From NCBI GenBank assembly GCA_016717285.1, contig JADKFU010000004.1, forward strand, positions 992,001-1,056,000: a DNA stretch of 64,000 nt, in the 5' to 3' direction. Both the position numbers and the translations under genes were made by a program. Shown here piece by piece: positions 10,014 to 17,068 of this stretch. This DNA comes from Chitinophagaceae bacterium. GTDB taxonomy: Bacteria > Bacteroidota > Bacteroidia > Chitinophagales > UBA10324. Positions within the stretch are counted from its first letter, which is position 1; the number at the start of each line of letters is the position of its first letter. The notes beneath the pieces were generated by a model. It was not told the DNA's origin. It searched no databases and worked only from the letters and a program-made list of their open reading frames with translations.

Positions 10014-11255
10014 ATGGGATGCAACGGTTGTACTACGGGCGTAAATGGGAAGCCATCCGGATGTAAGAGCAATGGCACATGCAGCAATGGTGGATGCAAT
10101 AGAATGAATGTTTATGATTGGTTGTCTGACATTCCTGTTGTGGATGAATTTGAAGCTTCGCGATTTGTGGAAGTAAGTTTTAAAAACGGTGCACGAAAAG
10201 AATTTTTCAGAAATCTGCATCGCCTCACCATTGATACGCACGATGTAGTGGTGGTGGAAAGTGGCTCAGGTGGTTATGATGTTGGCGTTGCCTCCTTAAC
10301 CGGTGAACTTGTTAAGCTGCAGATGAAGCGCAAGCGGTTACCGGAAAACTCCGATGATATAAAAGGCATCATTAGAAAAGCCAATGACTACGATCAAAAA
10401 AAATGGGAAGATGCCCGCATGCTCGATCGCGAAACAATGGTACGTGCACGTGCAATAGCGCGACAGATGAACCTGAATATGAAGATTGGCGATGTGGAAT
10501 ATCAGGGTGATGGTAAGAAAGCAACGTTTTATTATACAGCAGATGAACGCGTCGATTTCCGGGAACTTATAAAAAATTTCGCTAAAGAATTTCATGTGAA
10601 AGTGGAAATGCACCAGATTGGTGCACGGCAGGAAGCTGGTCGCATCGGTGGTATTGGCTCTTGTGGCCGTGAACTCTGCTGTAGTACATGGCTCACAGAA
10701 TTTAAAACGGTTTCCACAACTGCTGCGAGATATCAGCAGATGAGCATTAATCAGGCAAAACTTTCCGGACAATGTGGACGTCTGAAATGCTGCCTGAATT
10801 ATGAACTCGATACTTATATGGATGCCCTGCACGATTTTCCGCAGCACATTGACAGGGTAGAAACAGAAACAGGCATCGCTTACCTTCAGAAAACCGACAT
10901 CTTTAAACGAATGCTTTGGTTTGCTTATAAGGACAGTGCAATCTTTCATCCGCTTACAGTGGAACGTGTAAAGGAAATTGCGGAAATGAATAAGAATGGT
11001 ACCAAGCCGACTGATCTTGGGGCCATCAAGCTTGCGCCTGTAAAAGAAACGTATGAATTTACCGATACAGTAGGTCAAACCAGTTTAGCTACGCTCGACA
11101 GTAAAGCAAAAAACAAGAAGCGGAAAAATAAAAGCGGTAACCGGCAACCAGGAAATCGTCCACCCGGCGCACGTCCGCCCGGTAATCGTCCGCCACAGGG
11201 AGGCAATAGACAAGGCCCTCCTCCTACGCGTCCGCCACAGGCAAACAAAAAATAA
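10014..11255 (+). CDS. ricT: PSP1 domain protein, RicT-like
   Basis: The 413-residue protein has the PSP1 C-terminal domain signature: GIGSCGRELCCSTWL followed by NQAKLSGQCGRLKCCLNYE, with its conserved cysteines. The N-terminus is an unusual Cys/Gly-rich leader (MGCNGCTTGVNGKPSGCKSN). The last ~45 residues are a basic Pro/Arg/Asn/Gly-rich tail made of GNRPP repeats. In Bacillus, RicT belongs to an Fe-S-containing complex that acts with RNase Y and tRNA-modifying enzymes; Bacteroidota homologues are not well characterised. rny lies elsewhere in this window (20.4 kb), so a functional link is possible but not shown. The start at 10014 is the only ATG that keeps the Cys-rich leader. Confidence 0.87.
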   Translation: MGCNGCTTGVNGKPSGCKSNGTCSNGGCNRMNVYDWLSDIPVVDEFEASRFVEVSFKNGARKEFFRNLHRLTIDTHDVVVVESGSGGYDVGVASLTGELVKLQMKRKRLPENSDDIKGIIRKANDYDQKKWEDARMLDRETMVRARAIARQMNLNMKIGDVEYQGDGKKATFYYTADERVDFRELIKNFAKEFHVKVEMHQIGARQEAGRIGGIGSCGRELCCSTWLTEFKTVSTTAARYQQMSINQAKLSGQCGRLKCCLNYELDTYMDALHDFPQHIDRVETETGIAYLQKTDIFKRMLWFAYKDSAIFHPLTVERVKEIAEMNKNGTKPTDLGAIKLAPVKETYEFTDTVGQTSLATLDSKAKNKKRKNKSGNRQPGNRPPGARPPGNRPPQGGNRQGPPPTRPPQANKK

Positions 11256-11276
11256 ATGCCGTTCAATACTGAGTAA

Positions 11277-11870
11277 ATGAAAAGCAGGCAACAAATTGAA
11301 AAGGGCGTAACTGAGAACTTTATAAAGCTGAAGAATTTGTATGATCGCGACAAAAAGTTTTCTCAGACAACCGGATATTTAGCTTTTTGCAAATCATTTT
11401 TATTGCTGTTGATTTTAGGTTCGCTGGTTTCGTGCGAAAAAAACAGAGTGTACGAAAAGAATATCAGCATCGATAAATATTCGTGGGACAGTAAAGTGAT
11501 TCCTTCCTTCAAAGTGGAAATTACTGACACTGCATCGCTCTACAATATTTATGTCAATATCCGTCATGCAGATCTATATCCGTTTCAGAATATCTGGTTG
11601 CAGGCAGGCACACAGTTTCCGGATGGCACAAAAACAAACCGACGTATAGAAATCATGCTTGCTAACGATGAAGGTAAATGGTATGGAGAAGGGCTGGGAG
11701 ATATCTGGGACTTTCGTTCACTTGTACAGGAAAATGCTTTCTTCAATAAACCCGGCACTTATACTTTTACATTGACCCAAAATATGCGGCAGGACCCCTT
11801 ACCCGGAATTATGGCAGTGGGGCTGAGAGTCGAAAATATGGGATTGAATAAGAAGGTGGTTGGACAGTGA
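11277..11870 (+). CDS. gldH: Gliding motility lipoprotein GldH
   Basis: The 197-residue protein has a hydrophobic stretch (FLLLLILGSLVSC) ending in a lipobox cysteine at residue 53. The body matches GldH: VYEKNISIDKYSWDSKVIPS, NIRHADLYPFQNIWLQ and GKWYGEGLGDIWDF. GldH is an outer-envelope lipoprotein needed for gliding and T9SS function in Flavobacterium johnsoniae. The 38 residues before the hydrophobic stretch are longer than usual for a lipoprotein signal and have no internal Met, so a non-ATG start further in (for example TTG near residue 21) is possible. It lies 21 bases after ricT, probably in one operon with holB and ricT. It fits the many T9SS substrates in this window. Confidence 0.88.
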   Translation: MKSRQQIEKGVTENFIKLKNLYDRDKKFSQTTGYLAFCKSFLLLLILGSLVSCEKNRVYEKNISIDKYSWDSKVIPSFKVEITDTASLYNIYVNIRHADLYPFQNIWLQAGTQFPDGTKTNRRIEIMLANDEGKWYGEGLGDIWDFRSLVQENAFFNKPGTYTFTLTQNMRQDPLPGIMAVGLRVENMGLNKKVVGQ

Positions 11871-11930
11871 GTAAGAAGTATGAGTTTTAAATTATGAATT
11901 ATGAATTGATGTTTTCATGTGTAGGTGATT

Positions 11931-11952
11931 TAATGACTAATGACTCAATGAC
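11931..11952. repeat. TAATGAC heptamer repeat downstream of moaE
   Basis: TAATGAC occurs twice in tandem, then as TCAATGAC. It is the reverse complement of the GTCATTA unit found upstream of moaE, so moaE is flanked by inverted arrays of the same heptamer. Confidence 0.65.
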
Positions 11953-11977
11953 CAATTACTTCCGACTTCCGACTAAC

Positions 11978-12394
11978 TCACGGATGCGCCGCCACCCAAA
12001 CTTCTCCATCTTCAAATATTTCTTTCTTCCAGATAGGAACTGTTTCTTTTAATTGATCAATTGCATAGCGGCAGGCATCGAAGGCGGCAGCGCGATGAGC
12101 GGCACCCACTACAATTACAACCGGAACATCACTCACTTGTAAAACACCGGTGCGGTGATGAATGAGGATTTTTTGAATCGAAAATTTTTGAAGTGCTTCT
12201 TCAGCAATCTTCTTCATCTCCGCTAAAGCCATACTCTCATATGCTTCAAATTCAAGCCGTACCACTTTTTTTTCTTTAGTGCTTGCACGCACTGTTCCGA
12301 TAAATACATTTATGCCGCCACATTGTGGATGCATTGTCCATTGAATGCAATCTGTAATGTTGATGGGTGCTGATGTTATTTGAATATTGGTCAT
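11978..12394 (-). CDS. moaE: Molybdopterin synthase catalytic subunit MoaE
   Basis: The 138-residue protein matches the large subunit of molybdopterin synthase: GGINVFIGTVRAS, EFEAYESMALAEMKKIA, IHHRTGVLQVSDVPVVIVVGAAHRAAAF and the active-site lysine segment KETVPIWKKE. The enzyme uses thiocarboxylated MoaD to put two sulfurs into precursor Z, giving molybdopterin. I chose the ATG at 12394 (MTNIQITS) because the upstream ATG at 12415 lies inside a heptamer repeat. A probable moaD lies 2.6 kb away on the same strand with other genes between, so the molybdenum cofactor genes are split. No molybdoenzyme is seen in the window. Confidence 0.92.
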   Translation of the reverse strand: MTNIQITSAPINITDCIQWTMHPQCGGINVFIGTVRASTKEKKVVRLEFEAYESMALAEMKKIAEEALQKFSIQKILIHHRTGVLQVSDVPVVIVVGAAHRAAAFDACRYAIDQLKETVPIWKKEIFEDGEVWVAAHP

Positions 12395-12403
12395 TGTACT
12401 TTT

Positions 12404-12438
12404 GTCTTTAGTCATTAGTCATTAGTCCTTAGTCATTG
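12404..12438. repeat. Five tandem GTCATTA-type heptamers
   Basis: Five consecutive 7-base units, GTCTTTA-GTCATTA-GTCATTA-GTCCTTA-GTCATTG, lie right at the 5' end of moaE. The same heptamer occurs at 11931-11952 (inverted) and about 37244-37303. Confidence 0.8.
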
Positions 12439-12635
12439 TCCATTCATTCGGGAAGCAGTACGTAATTTCTAAAATTAAATCTATTGTAAGGATTGTTACC
12501 TTAGAAATTTTGTGAGGATGGCATGGATAACTACAACCAAATGAAACTGATCGTTTATTTGTATTCACGATTTTGCCATTGAAGTGGGTCATCGGGTAAA
12601 AATAAAATCATCAATCATCGTTTAAAAAAATAAAT

Positions 12636-13265
12636 ATGAAATTTATGAAATGTATGTTTGTAATGTTATTTTTCCCCTTTTTATCAATAGGGCAAAATCT
12701 GCCGCAATGTGATTCACTGGTCATTCAATGCTGTGGTTTAGGAAATGACAGCCTGACCATTCAGGTTGCCAACCCAACAGCTGAGTTATTCGATTACCCC
12801 GGTTTTATTTTATTTAATTCCAATATGGATACCATTGCCAAAGAAACGGTGAACTATTTCGGTATTGGAATGTGGCCCCAGCAACATATTCTGAAGGTTT
12901 TAGCTCCATTAGAACTTTCGTTCAATGGCTATCTGAATCTATATAGCTGGTTTTATGACTCGCTTTCCTGCAGTTTTCCTATCACTATTCCGGATACTAT
13001 TTCCTCTGGGATTTACACAGATAACCAACAGGGTTTCCGGGTTTATCCCAACCCGACAAAAGGAAGTTTCAGGATTGAATCAGGCTTTCAAACCGGTGAC
13101 TTTACCTTACGGATATTGAATGTATTGGGTGAAGTTATTTCTGAATCGGAATACAGCATTACAGCCAGCCTTCCTTTTTTAATTGAGGGTGTGCCAGGTT
13201 TGTATGTGATCGAGTTAATATCAGCAGAAGGAAAATGTTCAAGGATGAAAGTGGTGAAGATGTAA
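12636..13265 (+). CDS. Small secreted protein with T9SS sorting domain
   Basis: The 209-residue protein has a signal peptide (MKFMKCMFVMLFFPFLSIGQ), about 110 residues of unrecognised sequence with several cysteines (LPQCDSLVIQCCGLGND, SLSCSFPITIPD), and a typical T9SS type A domain (FRVYPNPTKGSFRIESGF...GLYVIELISAEGKCSRMKVVKM). It is exported and probably surface-attached or released. The mature part is too short and too unfamiliar to assign a function. It stands alone on the plus strand between minus-strand genes and has no clear operon partner. Confidence 0.82.
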   Translation: MKFMKCMFVMLFFPFLSIGQNLPQCDSLVIQCCGLGNDSLTIQVANPTAELFDYPGFILFNSNMDTIAKETVNYFGIGMWPQQHILKVLAPLELSFNGYLNLYSWFYDSLSCSFPITIPDTISSGIYTDNQQGFRVYPNPTKGSFRIESGFQTGDFTLRILNVLGEVISESEYSITASLPFLIEGVPGLYVIELISAEGKCSRMKVVKM

Positions 13266-13359
13266 AGTAGTGTCTAAAAAGATCGCTGATCATGATGGTT
13301 TTTATGATTAAAAAATGATCGGCACAAATCATTATCAACAAAAAATCCGCGACCAAAAT

Positions 13360-13411
13360 GGGGGGGGAACAATACAAAAACAAAAAAGCAAAAAAAAAAA
13401 AAAAAAAAAAA
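13360..13411. repeat. Homopolymer-rich stretch (G8 and A22)
   Basis: Between two convergent genes there is a run of eight G (13360-13367) and then an A-rich tract ending in 22 consecutive A (13390-13411). No gene is visible. The tract may be natural low-complexity DNA or an assembly or base-calling problem. Confidence 0.7.
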
Positions 13412-13490
13412 GGCGCACAAAAAAAATATTTTTTATGGGAAAAAAAGATCCGTGAAAATCATCTTAACATAAAAATCTGCGTTCAATCCT

Positions 13491-14573
13491 TCAGTCCGCA
13501 AATTGCACCGAATACACCATCGGCAAATAATTATTGATGGCTTCCCAGTTCTCACCACGATCGGGCGAAAAAAACAAATTACCGGTAGTGGTTCCGAATG
13601 CCAATGCTTCACCTGAAGTTACAAGCGAATGCCTGTAAACAATGTCAAAACAGTTTTCCTGCGGTAATCCTTTTCTTAATTCTTTCCAATTCTTACCACC
13701 ATCATCTGTCCTGCAGATACAGAGCGCACCTTTAATAGCTGTGCGTGTGCCATCACTGTTAGCAGGAGCTACCCACGCCTGTTCCGCATTGTCTTCTGCC
13801 ACAGCAATGGCAAATCCGAAACGTGCCGGACCTTCAGTCTGACCAACATCCTGCCAGCTCTTAGCACCATCAGTAGACCGGAAAATACCACAATGGTTCT
13901 GTTGCCAGAGCGCATCAGGATTAGTTGGAGCAGCGATGAGAATATGCGGGTCGTGGCCAACTTCAACAGAGGGATCAGGGAGAAAGTCAGCACGTAATCC
14001 TTTGTTGCGTACTTCCCATGTTTTACCTCCATCAAAAGTTTCAAAAACACCTGCGCAACTGATTCCGATATGAATATGATTTTCATCTCGCGGATCTATT
14101 ACGATGGAATGTATTCCCGGCAGGTCACGGCCTCCGCCAAACCAGTTTTCTTTTCGACTCGGATGTTTCCATAATGGTTCATTCAACTGAAAACTTTTGC
14201 CTTCATCTTCACTTACAAACAAGCCACCCGGATCAGTGCCCATCCATAATTTTGACGGAAATTTTTTTCCTCCTTGCGACATTGCCCAAATATATCGGGT
14301 AGCAGCAGGCACACCATCTTTCACTTCTTCACCTTCAGGATAAGCAGGAGCAGGAATTTCTTCCCATGTATTTCCACGATCAGCAGAGCGATGAAGCTTT
14401 ACGCCCCAATGACCATGATCGAGACAAGCCCACCAGGTTCCATTGCGTGGATCAGCATAAGCAATGGAAACAGGAATTCCTTCGAAAGATAAATTTTCCA
14501 TTTGCCATCGATCATTCCTGAATTGATAAGCCACCAATCCTTTGCGAGTTCCTAAAAGCAGACTTGGTTTCAT
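13491..14573 (-). CDS. Cytoplasmic BNR/Asp-box beta-propeller protein (sialidase-like fold)
   Basis: The 360-residue protein has no signal peptide and is built from Asp-box repeats: SADRGNTWEE, SEDEGKSFQ, TFDGGKTWEV, STDGAKSWQD, TDDGGKNWKE and SPDRGENWEA. This gives a six- or seven-bladed propeller of the VPS10/exo-alpha-sialidase type. I see no clear sialidase catalytic set, so the enzymatic name sometimes given to this family is not supported. It lies 31 bases downstream of a small ubiquitin-like protein gene (14605-14877) on the same strand, probably co-transcribed. I recall similar pairings in other bacteria but cannot verify that here. A role in binding or presenting the ubiquitin-like partner is a hypothesis. 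Confidence 0.82.
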   Translation of the reverse strand: MKPSLLLGTRKGLVAYQFRNDRWQMENLSFEGIPVSIAYADPRNGTWWACLDHGHWGVKLHRSADRGNTWEEIPAPAYPEGEEVKDGVPAATRYIWAMSQGGKKFPSKLWMGTDPGGLFVSEDEGKSFQLNEPLWKHPSRKENWFGGGRDLPGIHSIVIDPRDENHIHIGISCAGVFETFDGGKTWEVRNKGLRADFLPDPSVEVGHDPHILIAAPTNPDALWQQNHCGIFRSTDGAKSWQDVGQTEGPARFGFAIAVAEDNAEQAWVAPANSDGTRTAIKGALCICRTDDGGKNWKELRKGLPQENCFDIVYRHSLVTSGEALAFGTTTGNLFFSPDRGENWEAINNYLPMVYSVQFAD

Positions 14574-14604
14574 AAGTATTTAGTTTAAGTCAGGTTGTAA
14601 AATT

Positions 14605-14877
14605 TTATCCTCCTGAAAGTGCCTGAATGATGAAGACTTCACTTTTTTCATCAATGGTAAAGTTCAATGCAGCACGGTTGGTGATCATCGTGCCATCAAT
14701 AAAAATATTGACATGCTTGCGAAGGTTTCCCTGCTCATCAAGCAGGTAGCTGCGAAGGCCAGGATAGCTGGTTTCCATTTCACTCAGTATTGCAGCAATC
14801 GAAATTTCCTTTGCAGCAGTGTCTTTCAAATCGGGAAAGTATCGCTTTAAAGCATTGGTAAATTTTACAGTGGGCAT
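14605..14877 (-). CDS. MoaD/ThiS-type ubiquitin-like small protein ending in Gly-Gly
   Basis: The 90-residue protein has the beta-grasp pattern of MoaD/ThiS: start MPTVKFTNALKRYFPDL, a central VNIFIDG strand and C-terminus FIIQALSGG. The exposed GG end is the feature used for adenylation and thiocarboxylate formation, or for conjugation in small archaeal modifiers. It is distinct from the better MoaD candidate at 14984-15226, whose end is the usual PPVSGG. The adjacent downstream gene encodes a beta-propeller. No E1-like (MoeB/ThiF) gene is visible in the window. It may be a sulfur carrier for another pathway or a protein modifier; the sequence cannot decide. Confidence 0.8.
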   Translation of the reverse strand: MPTVKFTNALKRYFPDLKDTAAKEISIAAILSEMETSYPGLRSYLLDEQGNLRKHVNIFIDGTMITNRAALNFTIDEKSEVFIIQALSGG

Positions 14878-14929
14878 CAGAAAAATTTGTGAATGTTGAC
14901 ACTCAAAGTTATAAAGTCACCAGGGAAAT

Positions 14930-14994
14930 AAAAAAACCTGATAAGCTCAACAGGCGGAGGATAGCTTTTCGCCATCCTTCTTTTCATCCTCCGC
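14930..14994 (-). terminator. Stem-loop with T tract after moaD
   Basis: On the minus strand a 9-bp inverted repeat, GCGGAGGAT / ATCCTCCGC (14986-14994 and 14954-14962), overlaps the end of moaD. It is followed by a small CCTG/CAGG hairpin and seven T. It could end the tauE-moaD transcript or lower read-through into the next gene. Confidence 0.45.
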
Positions 14995-15226
14995 TCACCG
15001 GCGGAATAATCGCAATCTCATCCGCCGGATTTATCATTTCATCACCTGATGCATAATGGTTGTTTATTGCAATCATGAATGTAGAGAGCTGCTTAAGTCG
15101 CGGATATTTTTCTTGCAGAGAATGCTTTAAATCAGCTACTGTTGCTTTATCGTTCACCTCGATAGAAATGGAAACACCTTCAAATATTTCCTTTGCGATT
15201 CCGAATCCTAAAATGGTAATTTTCAT
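14984..15226 (-). CDS. moaD: Molybdopterin synthase sulfur carrier subunit MoaD
   Basis: From the ATG at 15226 (MKITILGFGIAKEIFEG) the protein has 80 residues, the normal MoaD size. It keeps the family features: hydrophobic N-terminal strand, VADLKHSLQEKYPRL helix, MIAINNHYA strand and the C-terminus EIAIIPPVSGG. The GG end is thiocarboxylated and gives sulfur to MoaE for molybdopterin synthesis. A longer reading from 15289 would overlap the upstream gene heavily and adds no family sequence. Only 7 bases separate it from the TauE-type exporter gene upstream, so the two are probably co-translated. Confidence 0.82.
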   Translation of the reverse strand: MKITILGFGIAKEIFEGVSISIEVNDKATVADLKHSLQEKYPRLKQLSTFMIAINNHYASGDEMINPADEIAIIPPVSGG

Positions 15227-15233
15227 GTTCAGG

Positions 15234-15989
15234 TTATTTAAACCAGGGCAGGTGCTTAAATAAGACTTCAGCTCCGGCATATAAAACAAGCATGGCCGTA
15301 ACCCTGCGAATCACCAAGGAGTTGAATCGTGCTGCACCAATGCGAGCGCCAAATTGACCACCAAGCAGCACTGCACCACCCAGGAATGCCAGTTGAATGT
15401 AATTGATTTCGGGTGGAAGACCTGACAATTGTCCCGCGATACCGGAAATGGAATTAACAAGTATAAAAAAACTTGCTGTTGCAGCTATGTGTTTGGCAGT
15501 GTCCCATTTTAAAAGGTTGAGCACAGGGGAAAGAAAAATGCCGCCGCCAATGCCCACCATGCCGGAAAGAAAGCCAATACTTCCACCAATCATTGCATCT
15601 CTGGGGAGATTAGCATCCATCTTGCTTTCAGTTTCATTTTCTTTCGTTTTCCTCCACAATAATGCGCCGGCAAGAAAAAGCGAAATACCTAAGATAATAA
15701 AAAAAGTGTCTTCACTGAGTCTAACGGTAGCACCATAAAATGCCATGGGAATGCTGGTTATTGCAAGCGGCAGCATTTTCTTCCAGATCACTTGCTTGTG
15801 TTTGATAAACAGCAGCGTTCCCCCGGTAACAACAATTACATTACAGATCAATGCAAGCAGCCTTATTTCTTTAAAGGGCAAGCCATACAATGCAAGTATT
15901 GCCAGGTAACTCGAACCTCCGCCGAAACCAACAGAGGCATAAATGAAGGCGATCGTGAAAAAGATGGGAAGTAATTCAGGATGTTCCAT
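15234..15989 (-). CDS. TauE/SafE-family sulfite/organosulfonate exporter
   Basis: The 251-residue integral membrane protein has about eight helices and two TauE-type repeats (FIYASVGFGGGSSYLAIL near the start and GFLSGMVGIGGGIFLSPVL in the second half). TauE/SafE proteins are thought to move sulfite, sulfoacetate or other anions across the inner membrane. The gene leads a minus-strand group with moaD, which fits a sulfur-related context, though the substrate is not shown by the sequence. The start gives a membrane segment directly (MEHPELLPIFFTIAFIYA). Confidence 0.9.
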   Translation of the reverse strand: MEHPELLPIFFTIAFIYASVGFGGGSSYLAILALYGLPFKEIRLLALICNVIVVTGGTLLFIKHKQVIWKKMLPLAITSIPMAFYGATVRLSEDTFFIILGISLFLAGALLWRKTKENETESKMDANLPRDAMIGGSIGFLSGMVGIGGGIFLSPVLNLLKWDTAKHIAATASFFILVNSISGIAGQLSGLPPEINYIQLAFLGGAVLLGGQFGARIGAARFNSLVIRRVTAMLVLYAGAEVLFKHLPWFK

Positions 15990-16119
15990 GATTCCCCGGA
16001 AGTTAGGAATGATGCAGCAATGATAAATTAAATTGTTCTCTTCTTTATTTTAATGGTTTGCATTGTCAGAATTAATCTGGCTGAGGGAGAAAGTCATGAT
16101 TATTCAGGAAATTTTTCGC

Positions 16120-16190
16120 GTGAAGCTTCCGGGACTCGAACCCTTGGCCGTAACCATCAGGGACTGATCATCAACTCTACATTTGGAGAT
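16120..16190 (-). pseudogene. Degenerate tRNA-like sequence (3' half)
   Basis: On the minus strand this contains a T-loop motif GGTTCGAGTCCCGG and a GTAGAG D-arm-like piece, but the T stem does not pair well (AAGGG against CCCGG). The anticodon stem ATCAG/CTGAT encloses only three bases, and no 5' acceptor strand pairs with the apparent 3' AAGCTTC. It lies just beyond two intact tRNA genes on the same strand. It is probably a tRNA fragment or remnant. Confidence 0.35.
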
Positions 16191-16251
16191 GATGTATTTA
16201 CTGAAATCAAAAAAGGTTTCAGCTTGCGCCGAAACCCTTGCTGGTATTGTG

Positions 16252-16324
16252 TCGGGGTGGCAGGACTCGAACCTGCGGCCTCCTGGTCCCAAACCAGGCA
16301 TACTGCCAACTGTACTACACCCCG
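16252..16324 (-). tRNA. tRNA-Pro (TGG)
   Basis: The minus strand folds into a full cloverleaf of 73 bases: acceptor CGGGGTG/CACCCCG with discriminator A, anticodon stem CCTGG/CCAGG around loop TTTGGGA (anticodon TGG, reading proline CCA), and T arm GCAGGTTCGAGTCCTGC. The CCA end is not encoded. Confidence 0.95.
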
Positions 16325-16395
16325 ATTTCAAACAATTTGCGGATGCGAAGGAAAGAAAATTAATCCGAACTCTTCCTTTTTACTCTTTTTCTCAG

Positions 16396-16484
16396 CGGAG
16401 AGGGAGGGATTCGAACCCTCGATACCCTTTGCAGGGTATAACGGTTTAGCAAACCGGCCCTTTCGGCCACTCAGGCACCTCTCC
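16396..16484 (-). tRNA. tRNA-Ser (GCT)
   Basis: The minus strand gives an 89-base class II tRNA: acceptor GGAGAGG/CCTCTCC with discriminator G, D arm GCCTGAGTGGCCGAAAGGGC, an anticodon loop with GCT (serine AGC/AGT codons), a long variable arm (TACCCTGCAAAGGGTA) and T arm GAGGGTTCGAATCCCTC. It lies 71 bases upstream of tRNA-Pro on the same strand, so the two are probably processed from one transcript. Confidence 0.95.
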
Positions 16485-16532
16485 TAATTTAAAGGGTGGC
16501 AAAAATAAAAAAAAATACGTGGGTAACAGTAT

Positions 16533-16949
16533 TCAATTGTTTTCTTCCTCCTGCCGGAGTTCTTCTTCCATTTCTTTAAGCTCAAATTTTAATGCTCCAC
16601 CAGACATCAGAATTTCCCGGAAGGAAACACCCAGTGAGATCAACAACAATATCAATGCAAATCCGAAAACATAACTACCATACATTTTTTCATCAAAAAA
16701 AATGAGGGCAATTGAAAAAGTTGCAAAAAACAAGGCGGAGATTCCAAAGGCCTGCATGTTTCTGATGAGTGTGAGCCGCACACGCAGATTATTGATCTGG
16801 CTGATAAGATTGGGTGTTTTTTCTGTCTGATATTTTATTTTTAAACCCCGGATGAGATTGGCAATCGCCAGAAATCGGGTAGTGTAAGCAATCAACAGTA
16901 ATGAAACAGTTGGAAAAAGTATGGCCGGTGTTGTAAGCGTAATTTCCAT
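16533..16949 (-). CDS. DUF2721 membrane protein
   Basis: From the ATG at 16949 the protein has 138 residues and begins MEITLTTPAILFPTVSLLLIAYTTRFLAI, the usual start of DUF2721 proteins. The upstream in-frame start adds 23 residues not typical of the family. Three hydrophobic helices are visible (about residues 8-25, 65-85 and 95-112), followed by an acidic tail (KEMEEELRQEEENN). The function of the family is unknown. It is transcribed divergently from pheT, and its start lies about 120 bases from the pheT start. Confidence 0.82.
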   Translation of the reverse strand: MEITLTTPAILFPTVSLLLIAYTTRFLAIANLIRGLKIKYQTEKTPNLISQINNLRVRLTLIRNMQAFGISALFFATFSIALIFFDEKMYGSYVFGFALILLLISLGVSFREILMSGGALKFELKEMEEELRQEEENN

Positions 16950-17068
16950 GTAAGAATATTTTATCGCAAAGATCGGAAAGATGCGCGCATTACTGATCAT
17001 ATGATATTCCATGAACAAACAAAACAGCTTCCTAAACTTCTCTTATTTTTACCGCGCAATTTAAACGA

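Noticed and set aside
10338..11078. 246-codon open frame on the strand opposite ricT
   Set aside because: It is a shadow of the conserved ricT reading frame; its translation shows no domain, signal or start context.
13491..14573. Naming the Asp-box protein an exo-alpha-sialidase
   Set aside because: The fold is shared, but the arginine triad and other catalytic residues of sialidases cannot be identified, and there is no signal peptide.
16053..16487. Protein-like ORFs on both strands across the tRNA genes
   Set aside because: They are translations of tRNA-Pro and tRNA-Ser and the nearby tRNA-like remnant; the peptide phrases (for example GVAGLEPAASWSQ and EGFEPSIPFAG) are typical artefacts of tRNA sequence.
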